Below, piece by piece: positions 54,931-63,440 of a stretch of 64,000 nucleotides of DNA. The translations under genes and the position numbers were made by a program. The notes beneath the pieces are model-generated. The model was not told the origin of the DNA and made no database searches. It worked only from the letters and a program-made list of their open reading frames with translations. Within the stretch, counting starts at the first letter, position 1. Every line of letters starts with the position of its first letter. Source of the stretch: Bacillus sp. FJAT-45037 (GTDB taxonomy: Bacteria > Bacillota > Bacilli > Bacillales > Bacillaceae_D); assembly GCF_002797325.1 (NCBI RefSeq), contig NZ_KZ454938.1, positions 506,257 through 570,256 on the forward strand, in the 5' to 3' direction.

Positions 54931-57900
54931 ATGAGAGATAATTTACTTCACATGCGTGATAAATTAAATGATATTAGTAAGCGTAATCGGTCGATCCGGT
55001 TATTAAAGTTATACAATAAATGGAGTTTTGATTTGGCGGAATTACAGAAAGTGAAAGGACCTGAGGCAGCTCAAGCTGTTGTCGCTAAAGTACTGGAAAA
55101 CCACGGAAGAGACATCCCGCTACTCGAACCTTCGATAGAAAACGATGAATCCTTACGATTATCGAAAAAGCTAACCGATTTATTTCGGAACGTCAAAGCA
55201 ATCGAAGATGAATCAGGTGTGTATGACTTTTTCTTAGGTTATCCCTTTATCCAAGGGACAATGGCGGATGGCACGTTCTTTCAAGCACCGCTATTTCTCT
55301 ACCCGGTTCGATTAACAAAGGAAAACACTCATAAGCAGCGGTGGGTACTAAAAGCTGTGGAGGACGAACCGCAAGTTAATCGCACGTTATTTCTAGCCTT
55401 AAAGAAAGTGAATGGACTCTCGTACTCAGATGAGTGGTTAGAGGAGTTAAACGAAGCAGCTTTAGCGCGAGATGAGCCATTGTGGTTGAAGAAGCTCGAA
55501 CAGGCATTTCCTTCGATTTCAGTTGGAGAAGGTGAGATAAGTCGACTGATTGAGTACAAAAAAGAAGACATTCCAGAAACCACTTCAACAAGGATACTAA
55601 GGCATGCCGTGTTGGGGAATTTTCCACAAGGAGGCTCTTCCCTCGTTCGAGATTACGATCTGATGATGAGTTTACTAGAGGAGGGCGATCTAGCCTTAGC
55701 CGAAGAGCTAGTCGATCCAAAAGATCAAGCCTTTGAATCCTCTGTGTTCGGAAGTGGGGAAGACAGTGACACGCGACGAGTCACCGAAAGTGATAAGTTA
55801 TTTCTCATGCAAACAGATGGCTCTCAAGAAGAGATCTTAAATGAAGCAAGGTATCAAAGAGGCCTCGTTGTGCACGGACCTCCGGGTACAGGGAAATCTC
55901 AAGTCATTGTAAATCTGATCACAGACGCATTGCACCAGAACAAGAAAGTGCTGGTCGTCTGTCAAAAACGTGCAGCTTTAGATGTGATTTACCAACGGGT
56001 GGACAGCTTAGTTCTCTCTGCTCATATCGCACTGATTCATGATGAGAAACATGACCGAAAAGCGATGTACGGAAAAATAGAAAGATTGCTCGATCAAACA
56101 GAGTCTCAATTTGATCAAGCAGAAAAAGAATTTAAAGAAGTGTCTGAGAAGTTGAGCACACAAGAACAACTCTTAAACTCAATCACGAAAACATTGTACG
56201 AATACCAGCCGTTTGGATTTAGGTTATATGATTTATACGGTAGAGCGGATCGAATGGAAACGCAGACAATCATTGTCGATATGAGTGATCTGTTAGAAGA
56301 ACTAGATAAGGCGACACTAGAAGATGTGCTGCCAAAGGTGTACACCTATGCGGAATACTACGAGAGATTTGGAGGGAACGATTATCCACTAAAGGCACGG
56401 CAATCATTTGCGTCTATGGAAATGAAAGATAAGATGATGATGATTGAAACGTTAAAAGCAGTCATCGACAAGGCGAAAACATCAACAACCTATCTAGACA
56501 GCCTTGATCAAGAAAAGATTACACCAGCCTACACATGGCTTGTAAATAACAAGATTGAAAAGATCTACGATGACTTAGATCCAAACAACAAGCGTACGTT
56601 GCAAGGACTTACGTTGTGGTGGTGGACGTCGTTTACAGGAAAACAGGTCATTGAAGAGTTGTTAGATGGCTCGAAATTCAAAGGGCTTCAATCAAGAGAG
56701 TGGCTTGACGTGCGTGAAGGGTTAAAAACGATGCATCACCTGGCAAATGTGACCGAAGAGATGTCGATAGAACTAGAAACATTGAAGCGATACGTAGATC
56801 AAGACGTTGTGGAAAAGTGGAAAGCTCGAGTTTCAGAAGGGGACATTCCGCTAGAAGAACTTGATAAATGCTTAGAATACGTCCATCAAGATTTTGATGA
56901 CTTAAGACAAATGGATGCGGCATTGGCGACGAGTACTCCTCTTGTAAAGAAAGTCATTCAAAAGCTCACGGAAAAAGACTTGCCATTAACGAATGCATTA
57001 CCTAAAACGTGGGTGAAGCTAATTGAAAACTCTACCTACATTCATTGGATTGATCAGGTTGAAAGAGAAAATCCAGATGTACAAAAAATTTCAACGACTG
57101 AATTTAGTCGAATTCGTGAGACGTTTGCTAAAGGGATCGATGAAAAGATGGACGTCGCCAAGCGTTACTTGCAGCATGAATTAGCAAGTCAATCCCAACA
57201 AGTTAAACAAGAACATGGCCGAAGCATGAAAGAACTGAAGCATCAAGTGACGAAGAAAAGACGGGTCTGGACCTTACGCAGAACAGTTGAAGAGTTTGCA
57301 CATAAAGGATTGTTTGACCTGATGCCTGTATGGCTCACATCACCTGAAACAGTGTCGTCGATCTTCCCACTAGAAGAAGGATTATTTGATCTCGTCATTT
57401 TCGACGAAGCTTCACAATGTACAGTCGAAAGCAGCATTCCGTCTGTTTACCGCGGGAAGCAATTGATTGTGGCCGGGGATGAGAAACAATTACCCCCATT
57501 CAATATGTTCCAAAGCTCGGTGTCGAGTGACGACGAGGAGGAAGTTGATTATGACTTTGATGAATCACAAAGTCTCTTAAACTTAGCGAAGCGCAGATTC
57601 CCTGAGAAGATTCTGCAGTGGCATTACCGCTCGAAATACGAAGATCTCATTAATTTCTCGAATCATGCCTTTTACCAAGGACAGGTTCAGATTGCTCCCA
57701 ATGTCTGGCCAAAACAAGATCCACCCGCTTTAAGATGGATGAAAGTCGATGGCCGCTGGATCAATCAAAGCAATGAAGTAGAAGCAATTGCGGTTGTCGA
57801 TCAAATCAAAGAACTACTCGTTAAAGATCCAGATAAAAGCATCGGCGTCATCACATTTAATGCGAAGCAACAAGATAAGATCCTAGACATCATCGATAAA

Positions 57901-58686
57901 AAGGTTCAAGAAGACACGGAGTTTCATGCCTTGTACACCCAAGTGATGGCAAAAGAATTAGATGAGCGAATCTTCGTTAAAAATATCGAAAACGTCCAAG
58001 GAGACGAACGCGATCTGATCCTATTCTCGATTGGGTATGCCAAAAACGAACAAGGACGCATCTATAACCGCTTCGGAATGTTGAATCAACAAGGCGGAGA
58101 AAATCGCCTGAATGTAGCGGTCACCCGTGCCAAAGAAGGAATCATCGTCCTCTCGAGTATTGAACCAGAAGAACTAAGTGTCTCAAGCACGGCTCATATC
58201 GGGCCACAGCTCTTAAAGTCATACTTAAAATACGTGAGAGCCGTGTCACAAATTAATAGCGAACAAGTGAAACAAGTGATCCAAGAAATTACGGTCGCGA
58301 CCAACACACAAACACAGTCATCCGATCTACACTTTGATTCACCATTTGAAGAAGAGGTGTATAAGCAGCTCGACGATTTAGGCTACAAGGTCGATACCCA
58401 AGTCGGAATGTCCGGCTACCGCATTGACCTCGCCGTCATTCACCCTACCGATCCAAGCCGTTACATCATTGGCATCGAATGTGACGGAGCGATGTATCAC
58501 AGCTCCCAAAACGCCAAAGAACGCGACGTCTACAGACAACGATTCCTAGAATCAAGAGGCTGGACCATCGACCGAATCTGGAGCGGAAACTGGTGGAAAA
58601 ACCCATCCACCGAAATCGAACGAATCGACCAACACATTAAGCAAATGGTGAAGGAAGGAGAAGTGAGGGAGAAAGTGAAGAGTTGA
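54931..58686 (+). CDS. SF1 helicase (DUF4011/COG1112-like) with C-terminal Vsr-like nuclease
   Basis: 1251 residues, cytoplasmic. The N-terminal region (1-300) resembles DUF4011-type modules. Walker A GPPGTGKS is at 316-323. A long helical insert (about 380-780) is followed by Walker B VIFDEASQC (about 822-830), GDEKQLPPF, QWHYRSKYEDLI, QGDERDLILFSIGYA and NRLNVAVTRAKEGI, the ordered motifs of Upf1-like SF1 helicases. From about 1136, SPFEEEVYKQLDDLGY, RIDLAVIHP and GIECDGAMYH followed by RDVYRQRFLESRGW form a Vsr/DUF559-like PD-(D/E)xK domain. Helicase-nuclease fusions of this kind occur in defence islands. Single gene, own RBS and terminator. Confidence 0.9.
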   Translation: MRDNLLHMRDKLNDISKRNRSIRLLKLYNKWSFDLAELQKVKGPEAAQAVVAKVLENHGRDIPLLEPSIENDESLRLSKKLTDLFRNVKAIEDESGVYDFFLGYPFIQGTMADGTFFQAPLFLYPVRLTKENTHKQRWVLKAVEDEPQVNRTLFLALKKVNGLSYSDEWLEELNEAALARDEPLWLKKLEQAFPSISVGEGEISRLIEYKKEDIPETTSTRILRHAVLGNFPQGGSSLVRDYDLMMSLLEEGDLALAEELVDPKDQAFESSVFGSGEDSDTRRVTESDKLFLMQTDGSQEEILNEARYQRGLVVHGPPGTGKSQVIVNLITDALHQNKKVLVVCQKRAALDVIYQRVDSLVLSAHIALIHDEKHDRKAMYGKIERLLDQTESQFDQAEKEFKEVSEKLSTQEQLLNSITKTLYEYQPFGFRLYDLYGRADRMETQTIIVDMSDLLEELDKATLEDVLPKVYTYAEYYERFGGNDYPLKARQSFASMEMKDKMMMIETLKAVIDKAKTSTTYLDSLDQEKITPAYTWLVNNKIEKIYDDLDPNNKRTLQGLTLWWWTSFTGKQVIEELLDGSKFKGLQSREWLDVREGLKTMHHLANVTEEMSIELETLKRYVDQDVVEKWKARVSEGDIPLEELDKCLEYVHQDFDDLRQMDAALATSTPLVKKVIQKLTEKDLPLTNALPKTWVKLIENSTYIHWIDQVERENPDVQKISTTEFSRIRETFAKGIDEKMDVAKRYLQHELASQSQQVKQEHGRSMKELKHQVTKKRRVWTLRRTVEEFAHKGLFDLMPVWLTSPETVSSIFPLEEGLFDLVIFDEASQCTVESSIPSVYRGKQLIVAGDEKQLPPFNMFQSSVSSDDEEEVDYDFDESQSLLNLAKRRFPEKILQWHYRSKYEDLINFSNHAFYQGQVQIAPNVWPKQDPPALRWMKVDGRWINQSNEVEAIAVVDQIKELLVKDPDKSIGVITFNAKQQDKILDIIDKKVQEDTEFHALYTQVMAKELDERIFVKNIENVQGDERDLILFSIGYAKNEQGRIYNRFGMLNQQGGENRLNVAVTRAKEGIIVLSSIEPEELSVSSTAHIGPQLLKSYLKYVRAVSQINSEQVKQVIQEITVATNTQTQSSDLHFDSPFEEEVYKQLDDLGYKVDTQVGMSGYRIDLAVIHPTDPSRYIIGIECDGAMYHSSQNAKERDVYRQRFLESRGWTIDRIWSGNWWKNPSTEIERIDQHIKQMVKEGEVREKVKS

Positions 58687-58696
58687 TGTAGGGATG

Positions 58697-58726
58697 CGGC
58701 TTCTAAAGAGGCCGTGTCTTTTTTTA
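58697..58726 (+). terminator. Terminator of the helicase-nuclease gene
   Basis: CGGCTTCT / AGAGGCCG (58697-58704 with 58707-58714, one G-U), then a T-rich run. Confidence 0.8.
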
Positions 58727-58835
58727 TTCATAATATTTAAATGGCATACTCAGTCAATAAATGTTTATTATTGGATATCTAAATGTGTTGTTAAAATTTT
58801 CTTTAACATATTTTGATGGTATTCTAATATATTAA

Positions 58836-58860
58836 GCTAACAGTGCCTGGAACTGTTAGC
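58836..58860. repeat. Palindromic element with AGTGCCTGG core, copy 1
   Basis: GCTAACAGT-gcctgga-ACTGTTAGC: a 9-bp stem around GCCTGGA. It shares the AGTGCCTGG core with 62846-62876. Confidence 0.8.
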
Positions 58861-58916
58861 CAGACCAAGTCCGCCACTTCACGCATACCAAAGTCACCCG
58901 AAATCATGTTTGCCAC

Positions 58917-59101
58917 ATGCGCCCGATCATCATCAAAGACATCGACAACCTCAGAAAAGTCTATAGCCTCGCAGGAAATATCTTGATGAGACTAGAGCAT
59001 AAAGACGAAATGTGGAAGGCGAGCAGACAAAAGTTGTATCGGAAGAAGGTTTATAATGGGAGGGGTTTGGGTCTTAAAGGAGAGGGAGAAGGCAGAAAAT
59101 G
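58917..59101 (+). other. Unassigned open frame ending at a terminator
   Basis: The frame from ATG 58917 encodes a basic product (KDIDNLRKVYSLAGNILMRLEHK then a Lys/Gly-rich end). There is no RBS. It may be a remnant coding tail, since a terminator starts at its stop. Confidence 0.3.
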
Positions 59102-59140
59102 ACGCAGGAGCCCTGTGGGGAGGAGGTCCTGCGTTTTTCT
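59102..59140 (+). terminator. Terminator-like hairpin
   Basis: ACGCAGGA (59102-59109) / TCCTGCGT (59127-59134), then TTTTTC. Confidence 0.75.
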
Positions 59141-59250
59141 TATGAATTAGAAAATCACTGACTATGCCGGGGATTCAAAACAGTTTATAGCGTGGAACCT
59201 CACTTCATGGTTAGCACCGCTTCGTGTCACTATAGAAGGAGGTATGCCAT

Positions 59251-59652
59251 GTGAAGGATGTTGAATCAGATACATATATACGTCCCAACGCTGAAACATT
59301 AACGTATTCTACTACAAATCGAGAGGGTTACCGTCAGTATCATTCATTCTAATCCTTCAACGTGCGAAAGCTGTCCCCTCCTTCAGCAATGTACCACGTC
59401 CAAAAATCATTAGAAGGTGATCACTCGGCATGTGTGGAGAGTAGTAAGGAGAGAGTGAGAGAAAATAGAATTTCTCCAGAAGGTAAGGTCATCTATAAAA
59501 AAGGGAATAGACGATAGAGCGAAGCTTTGCGGATTCAAAACGACTCGCTACTGCCGGTTACGCAGCTTAATTGGTGATAATGAACAAGCACTCATGACAG
59601 CTATCGCACAGAACATAAGGAAGATTACAAACCACCTCACCCTTTAGTGAGG
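59251..59652 (+). pseudogene. IS1182-family transposase, degenerate C-terminal part
   Basis: Reading across frameshifts gives VESDTYIRPNAETLTYSTTNREGYRQYHS, then NPSTCESCPLLQQCTTSKNH, a TAG, KVITRHVW, then SKERVRENRISPEGKVIYKK, IERSFADSK, and RYCRLRSLIGDNEQALMTAIAQNIRKI. The order, the C-x-x-C..C zinc-like set and the final NEQ-x-L-x-T-A-x-A-Q-N-[IM]-x-K-I are diagnostic of IS1182/DUF4096-type transposases. At least three frameshifts and one nonsense codon make it inactive. The N-terminal part is missing. Confidence 0.8.
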
Positions 59653-59672
59653 TGGTTTGTAATCTTCTTTTA
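59621..59672. terminator. 20-bp perfect hairpin at the IS remnant end
   Basis: The left arm begins AAGATTACAAACCACC (59621-59640), paired without mismatch with 59647-59666. It may be the terminal structure or a terminator of the IS element. Confidence 0.8.
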
Positions 59673-59711
59673 ATAAGGAATTTTTAGATGAAAACAACAA
59701 AAATAAATTAA

Positions 59712-59742
59712 GAGCAACCCAACTTTTTAAGTGGGGTTGCTC
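59712..59742 (+). terminator. Hairpin before the PHP-ATPase gene
   Basis: GAGCAACCC (59712-59720) / GGGTTGCTC (59734-59742), with an inner ACTT/AAGT pair. No clean T-tract. Confidence 0.6.
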
Positions 59743-60174
59743 AACAATCTGACCAACAGTTCACACTCGTGATTTTTATTATCTCATGAGTTTTTCTACT
59801 AATCGCTATCAAAAGTGATAATTCAGATTGATAGACAAGTGAATATTAGTATAAAACTTTTTCGTTCTCTTCATTTAAGTAATTGGGAATAAGCAATGCT
59901 ATCAGTTCATGCATCACTAGTTTGGAAGATGATTATGAAAAAGATACTTAGCAACACGAGATCTTCTGTCTTTCCTCAATATATTTTGAATCCTAGTCTA
60001 GTATATCCCTTTTATAGATATAGGTGGCGGAATTTGTCGATAAATACCTTAATAACTACCGTTTTTTATATAGTAAAATAGACTTAAGTAGATTGTTGGG
60101 CATTACTTTCTTAAAATAAATTAAGGAAATATAGTTCACGCTAATATCAATCTTAAACTTTAAGGGGGTCTATC

Positions 60175-62763
60175 ATGTTTAAGAATGGTACAGAATGGAT
60201 AAGAGCAGATTTTCATCTTCATACTAAAGCAGATAAAGAATTTTCATACTCTGGAGAGAATGATCGTTTTATCAGTGATTATGTAAAAAAACTCAAAGCG
60301 GAAGGTATTAAACTAGGAATAATTACTAACCATAATAAATTTGATTTAGAAGAGTATAAAGGTTTAAAGAAAAAAGCCAAAAAAGAAAACATAACTATAT
60401 TGCCTGGTGTTGAGCTGTCTGTTAAAGAGGGAGCAAACGGAATACATTGTTTAATCGTATTCAAAGAGGAAGACTGGATTAATGGAAAAAGTGAAAACAT
60501 TAATCAATTTGTTGATGAAGTGTTTAAGGGAATTGATAATAGAGAAAATGAAAACACACGCTGTAATAAAGATTTAGCTGGAACTATTGAAAGCCTCAAT
60601 ACCTATAACAAAGATTATTTTATTTTAATGGCTCACATTGAACAGAAAAGTGGATTTGAAGCAGAGTGTAATGGTGGTTTAATAGAATCACTGAGTACGA
60701 ATGGTTGGTTTAAAGATAAAGTTTATGGATTTCAAAAAGGTAGAACTAGAGATAAAATGAAACAACTTGAAAAATGGATGGGATACAAAATTCCTTATAT
60801 TGAGGGTTCAGATTGTAAATCAATAGATCAAATAGGCAAAGGAAATAAATCTTATATTAAAATAGGGGATGGGAATTTTGATTCTGTTGTACTTGCATTT
60901 CAGGATTATCAAAATCGAATTTCCCTGTCTGAAAGAGAATATATTCACGGATATATTAAATCGGTCGAGTTCATTGGTGGAAAGATGGATAATCAAAAAT
61001 TAGATTTATCTCCGGAATTAAATAGTTTGATCGGGATTCGGGGTAGTGGTAAGTCAAGCATAATTGAAGCCATTAGATACACTTTAGATATGTCACCATC
61101 AAAAGCCGATGCGGATTATAAGTCAGAAGTAGTAAAAAACTTGCTTGAGTCAGGTGGACAAGTAATAATTGAATTACAAGATAACTTTAAAAAAAATTAT
61201 AAGATTAAAAGAATTTTAGGAGAACCCCCGCGTATCCTTGATGAAAATGATAAGGATATAGAAATTACAATAAATTCGATTCTTCAAACACCATTATATT
61301 TTGGACAGAAAGACTTATCCTACATGGATAACGGATTTGAGTTACGTTTATTAGACAAATTGGTTGGTAAAAAAACAAAATCATTTCAAGGAAGTTTATC
61401 AACAATCAATGAGCAATTATGCAATCATATCAATCAGTTATTTAAAGTAAATGATGAAGTTAATACTTTACCTGATTTGAAGAGCAATCTAAAAGACATT
61501 CGACATAAAATAAAGATATTTGAAGAGAAAGGGTTAGATTCAAAGCTTTCGAAACAAGTTACTTTCCAAAAGGATGAAAGTAATATAAAAAATATACATG
61601 AATTAATCAATAGTTTCAAAGATAATGCGAAGGAGCTACTAGATTCTAGTAGTCTTAGTGAACTTATTGAACTAAGTAATCTTGAATCTAAGGAAGTACC
61701 AGAGCTGTTTATTAAATTATCACAAGAAGTTTCTGCAATAATTAATATTAAAAAAGAAATTCAGGAAATTATAGCGAATATTGATAATAGGTCTAAACTG
61801 GTTAAAGGATATTTAACTGAGATCCGTGTAACTATAAATTCACTTGAAGAAGAATTCGCTGAAATTAAAAGAGAAATTGACATACCGAATTTAAATCCAG
61901 ATGACTTTGCAAAATTTAAAGATACAGAAGATAAATTGAATAAGTCTATTGATAAAGTCAATAAACAAGAAGAAAATAAGGATAAAATTTATTCTCAAAT
62001 TCGAGCTGTCTTAGATAAAAGAAATCAATTATTACTTGATGAATTTAACGTATATAAAGATGAAATTGAAAAAATAAATGTAAACCAAAATTCATTAGAA
62101 TTAAGTATTGAATTTAAAGGTAATAAAGAGTTTTTTCTTGAAAAATTAAAGGAGTCATTTAAAGGTTCTAATATTAATCAAATTGCTTACAAAAATATAT
62201 GTGAAAAACATTCTGATTTTGCATCTCTTATAGCAGATATCTTATTAGATGACGCTAAAATAACTTCTATTTTAATTACTGATGCACAATTATCAAAAGT
62301 GAAAGAGAGGATTAAAGATAACTATAATGAACTATTAGAAGTTAGGACTCCTAACCAAATTGAAATAAAGTATCATGGAAAATCTATAACAAAGCATTCT
62401 ATTGGACAAAGGGCATCAGCATTAGTTCTTTTCATTTTATCTCAAAAGGATAATAACTTGATTATGATAGATCAACCAGAGGATGATTTAGATAATCAAG
62501 TAATTTATAACGAAATAATCACAAAGGTAAAGAAAAGGAAGCCTGGAGTGCAATTTATTTTTGCAACCCATAATGCTAATATTCCAGTATTAGGTGATTC
62601 AGAACAAGTAATTGCTGTTTCATATGATGAAAAACTCATAACAGTAGAAAGCGGTAGTGTTGATAATAAAGACATTCAAAACAAAATCGTTGATATTATG
62701 GAAGGTGGACAAGAAGCATTTAACAAGAGAACCAAAATATACAATTTATGGAAAAGTGAATAA
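60175..62763 (+). CDS. PHP-domain SMC-like ATPase (TrlF type)
   Basis: 862 residues, GGGGGT RBS. The N-terminal PHP phosphoesterase domain (1-260) shows DFHLHT (H14, H16), ITNHNKFD, LPGVELSV, LMAHIEQ and a GSDCKS version of the last metal motif, which usually reads SDxH. Walker A GIRGSGKSS is at 287-295. Long helical coiled coils cover about 380-680. The ABC-type signature SIGQRASA is at about 742, Walker B NLIMIDQPEDDLDN near 763 and the switch ATHNAN near 797. The PHP plus SMC/RecN-like layout fits the TrlF-family AAA-like ATPases. Its codons are more AT-rich than neighbouring genes, and it lies alone among mobile-element debris, which suggests transfer. Nuclease or phosphoesterase defence function is inferred. 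Confidence 0.88.
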   Translation: MFKNGTEWIRADFHLHTKADKEFSYSGENDRFISDYVKKLKAEGIKLGIITNHNKFDLEEYKGLKKKAKKENITILPGVELSVKEGANGIHCLIVFKEEDWINGKSENINQFVDEVFKGIDNRENENTRCNKDLAGTIESLNTYNKDYFILMAHIEQKSGFEAECNGGLIESLSTNGWFKDKVYGFQKGRTRDKMKQLEKWMGYKIPYIEGSDCKSIDQIGKGNKSYIKIGDGNFDSVVLAFQDYQNRISLSEREYIHGYIKSVEFIGGKMDNQKLDLSPELNSLIGIRGSGKSSIIEAIRYTLDMSPSKADADYKSEVVKNLLESGGQVIIELQDNFKKNYKIKRILGEPPRILDENDKDIEITINSILQTPLYFGQKDLSYMDNGFELRLLDKLVGKKTKSFQGSLSTINEQLCNHINQLFKVNDEVNTLPDLKSNLKDIRHKIKIFEEKGLDSKLSKQVTFQKDESNIKNIHELINSFKDNAKELLDSSSLSELIELSNLESKEVPELFIKLSQEVSAIINIKKEIQEIIANIDNRSKLVKGYLTEIRVTINSLEEEFAEIKREIDIPNLNPDDFAKFKDTEDKLNKSIDKVNKQEENKDKIYSQIRAVLDKRNQLLLDEFNVYKDEIEKINVNQNSLELSIEFKGNKEFFLEKLKESFKGSNINQIAYKNICEKHSDFASLIADILLDDAKITSILITDAQLSKVKERIKDNYNELLEVRTPNQIEIKYHGKSITKHSIGQRASALVLFILSQKDNNLIMIDQPEDDLDNQVIYNEIITKVKKRKPGVQFIFATHNANIPVLGDSEQVIAVSYDEKLITVESGSVDNKDIQNKIVDIMEGGQEAFNKRTKIYNLWKSE

Positions 62764-62845
62764 TAGCCATTTTAAGAACGATAGCGCTCAAGCTTACAAG
62801 AGGTTTATAAGCAACAGAAATAGATAAAATGTGCTCTTAAAAATA

Positions 62846-62876
62846 AATTCGACAAGTGCCTGGCACTTGTCGAATT
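62846..62876. repeat. Palindromic element with AGTGCCTGG core, copy 2
   Basis: A 31-bp palindrome: 15-bp arms AATTCGACAAGTGCC / GGCACTTGTCGAATT around a single T. It sits between the convergent PHP-ATPase and peptidase genes and may also act as terminator for both (TTTTC follows). Confidence 0.88.
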
Positions 62877-62897
62877 TTCGGTATACATAAATCAACA

Positions 62898-63440
62898 TTA
62901 TGCTTCCTCCGCAGCATTCACCTCACCCCTCACTGTGATAACCTGACCATGCAACACGCCCTCGATCAATAGCACTGTTTCATATGCAGCTCTGTAATCG
63001 AGTACTTCAAAATCCGTGTGCTCGTGTAAATAGCCTGCAGATAAATTGACAGAAGGAATTCCATAATCAGCAAACACTCTTGCATCACTTGATCCTCCTA
63101 CAGTCATCTTCCAATTACCCATACCTAATAACTGACCTGTGTTTTCAAAGAGTTCACCATAGCTATCTGGGCAGAAAGTGGTATTATAATTTGATGTCAC
63201 AATATCTCTAGTGCCCCTGCGATCAACGACAATCGCCGCATCAACATCTGTTATGAAATCTTGATCAATCTCTCGCGCACCGACGCATCCGATTTCTTCT
63301 TTAACAGTGAAGGCCACTTTCAACGTGCCATTAAAGTTTGTTTTAGAAACGCGAGATAGAACATTTAAGATAATGGCAATGCCAGCGCGGTCATCTGCTC
63401 CTAAGATTGCTTCTGAACTAGATGAAAATATAGCGATTCT
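62898..63440 (-). pseudogene. M20/M42-type metallopeptidase, C-terminal part cut by an IS21-family insertion
   Basis: The minus-strand frame has SSSEAILGADDRAGIAIILNVLSRV, FTVKEEIGCVGAREID (the catalytic/metal EEIG motif), DAAIVVDRRGTRDIV, GGSSDARVFADYGIPSVNLSAGYLHEHTDFE and a final VLDYRAAYETVLLIE. These belong to PepT-like M20 or M42 aminopeptidases. The first metal-binding residues (H-x-D) are missing because the sequence changes near 63430-63440 into IS material. The N-terminal part presumably lies beyond the window on the other side of the element. Confidence 0.8.

Larger units (their letters stand above)
58727..60174. other. 1.4-kb gene-poor region of debris
   Basis: Contains a GTGCCTGG-type palindrome (58836-58860), an unassigned 61-codon open frame at 58917-59102, a terminator at 59102, the IS1182 transposase remnant, a long hairpin and a second terminator. 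59760-60174 is AT-rich with only a short doubtful frame and serves as the leader of the PHP-ATPase gene. Confidence 0.6.

Noticed and set aside
59896..60081. 61-codon plus-strand open frame before the PHP-ATPase gene
   Set aside because: No RBS, unusual composition and no recognisable motif; likely chance in AT-rich DNA.
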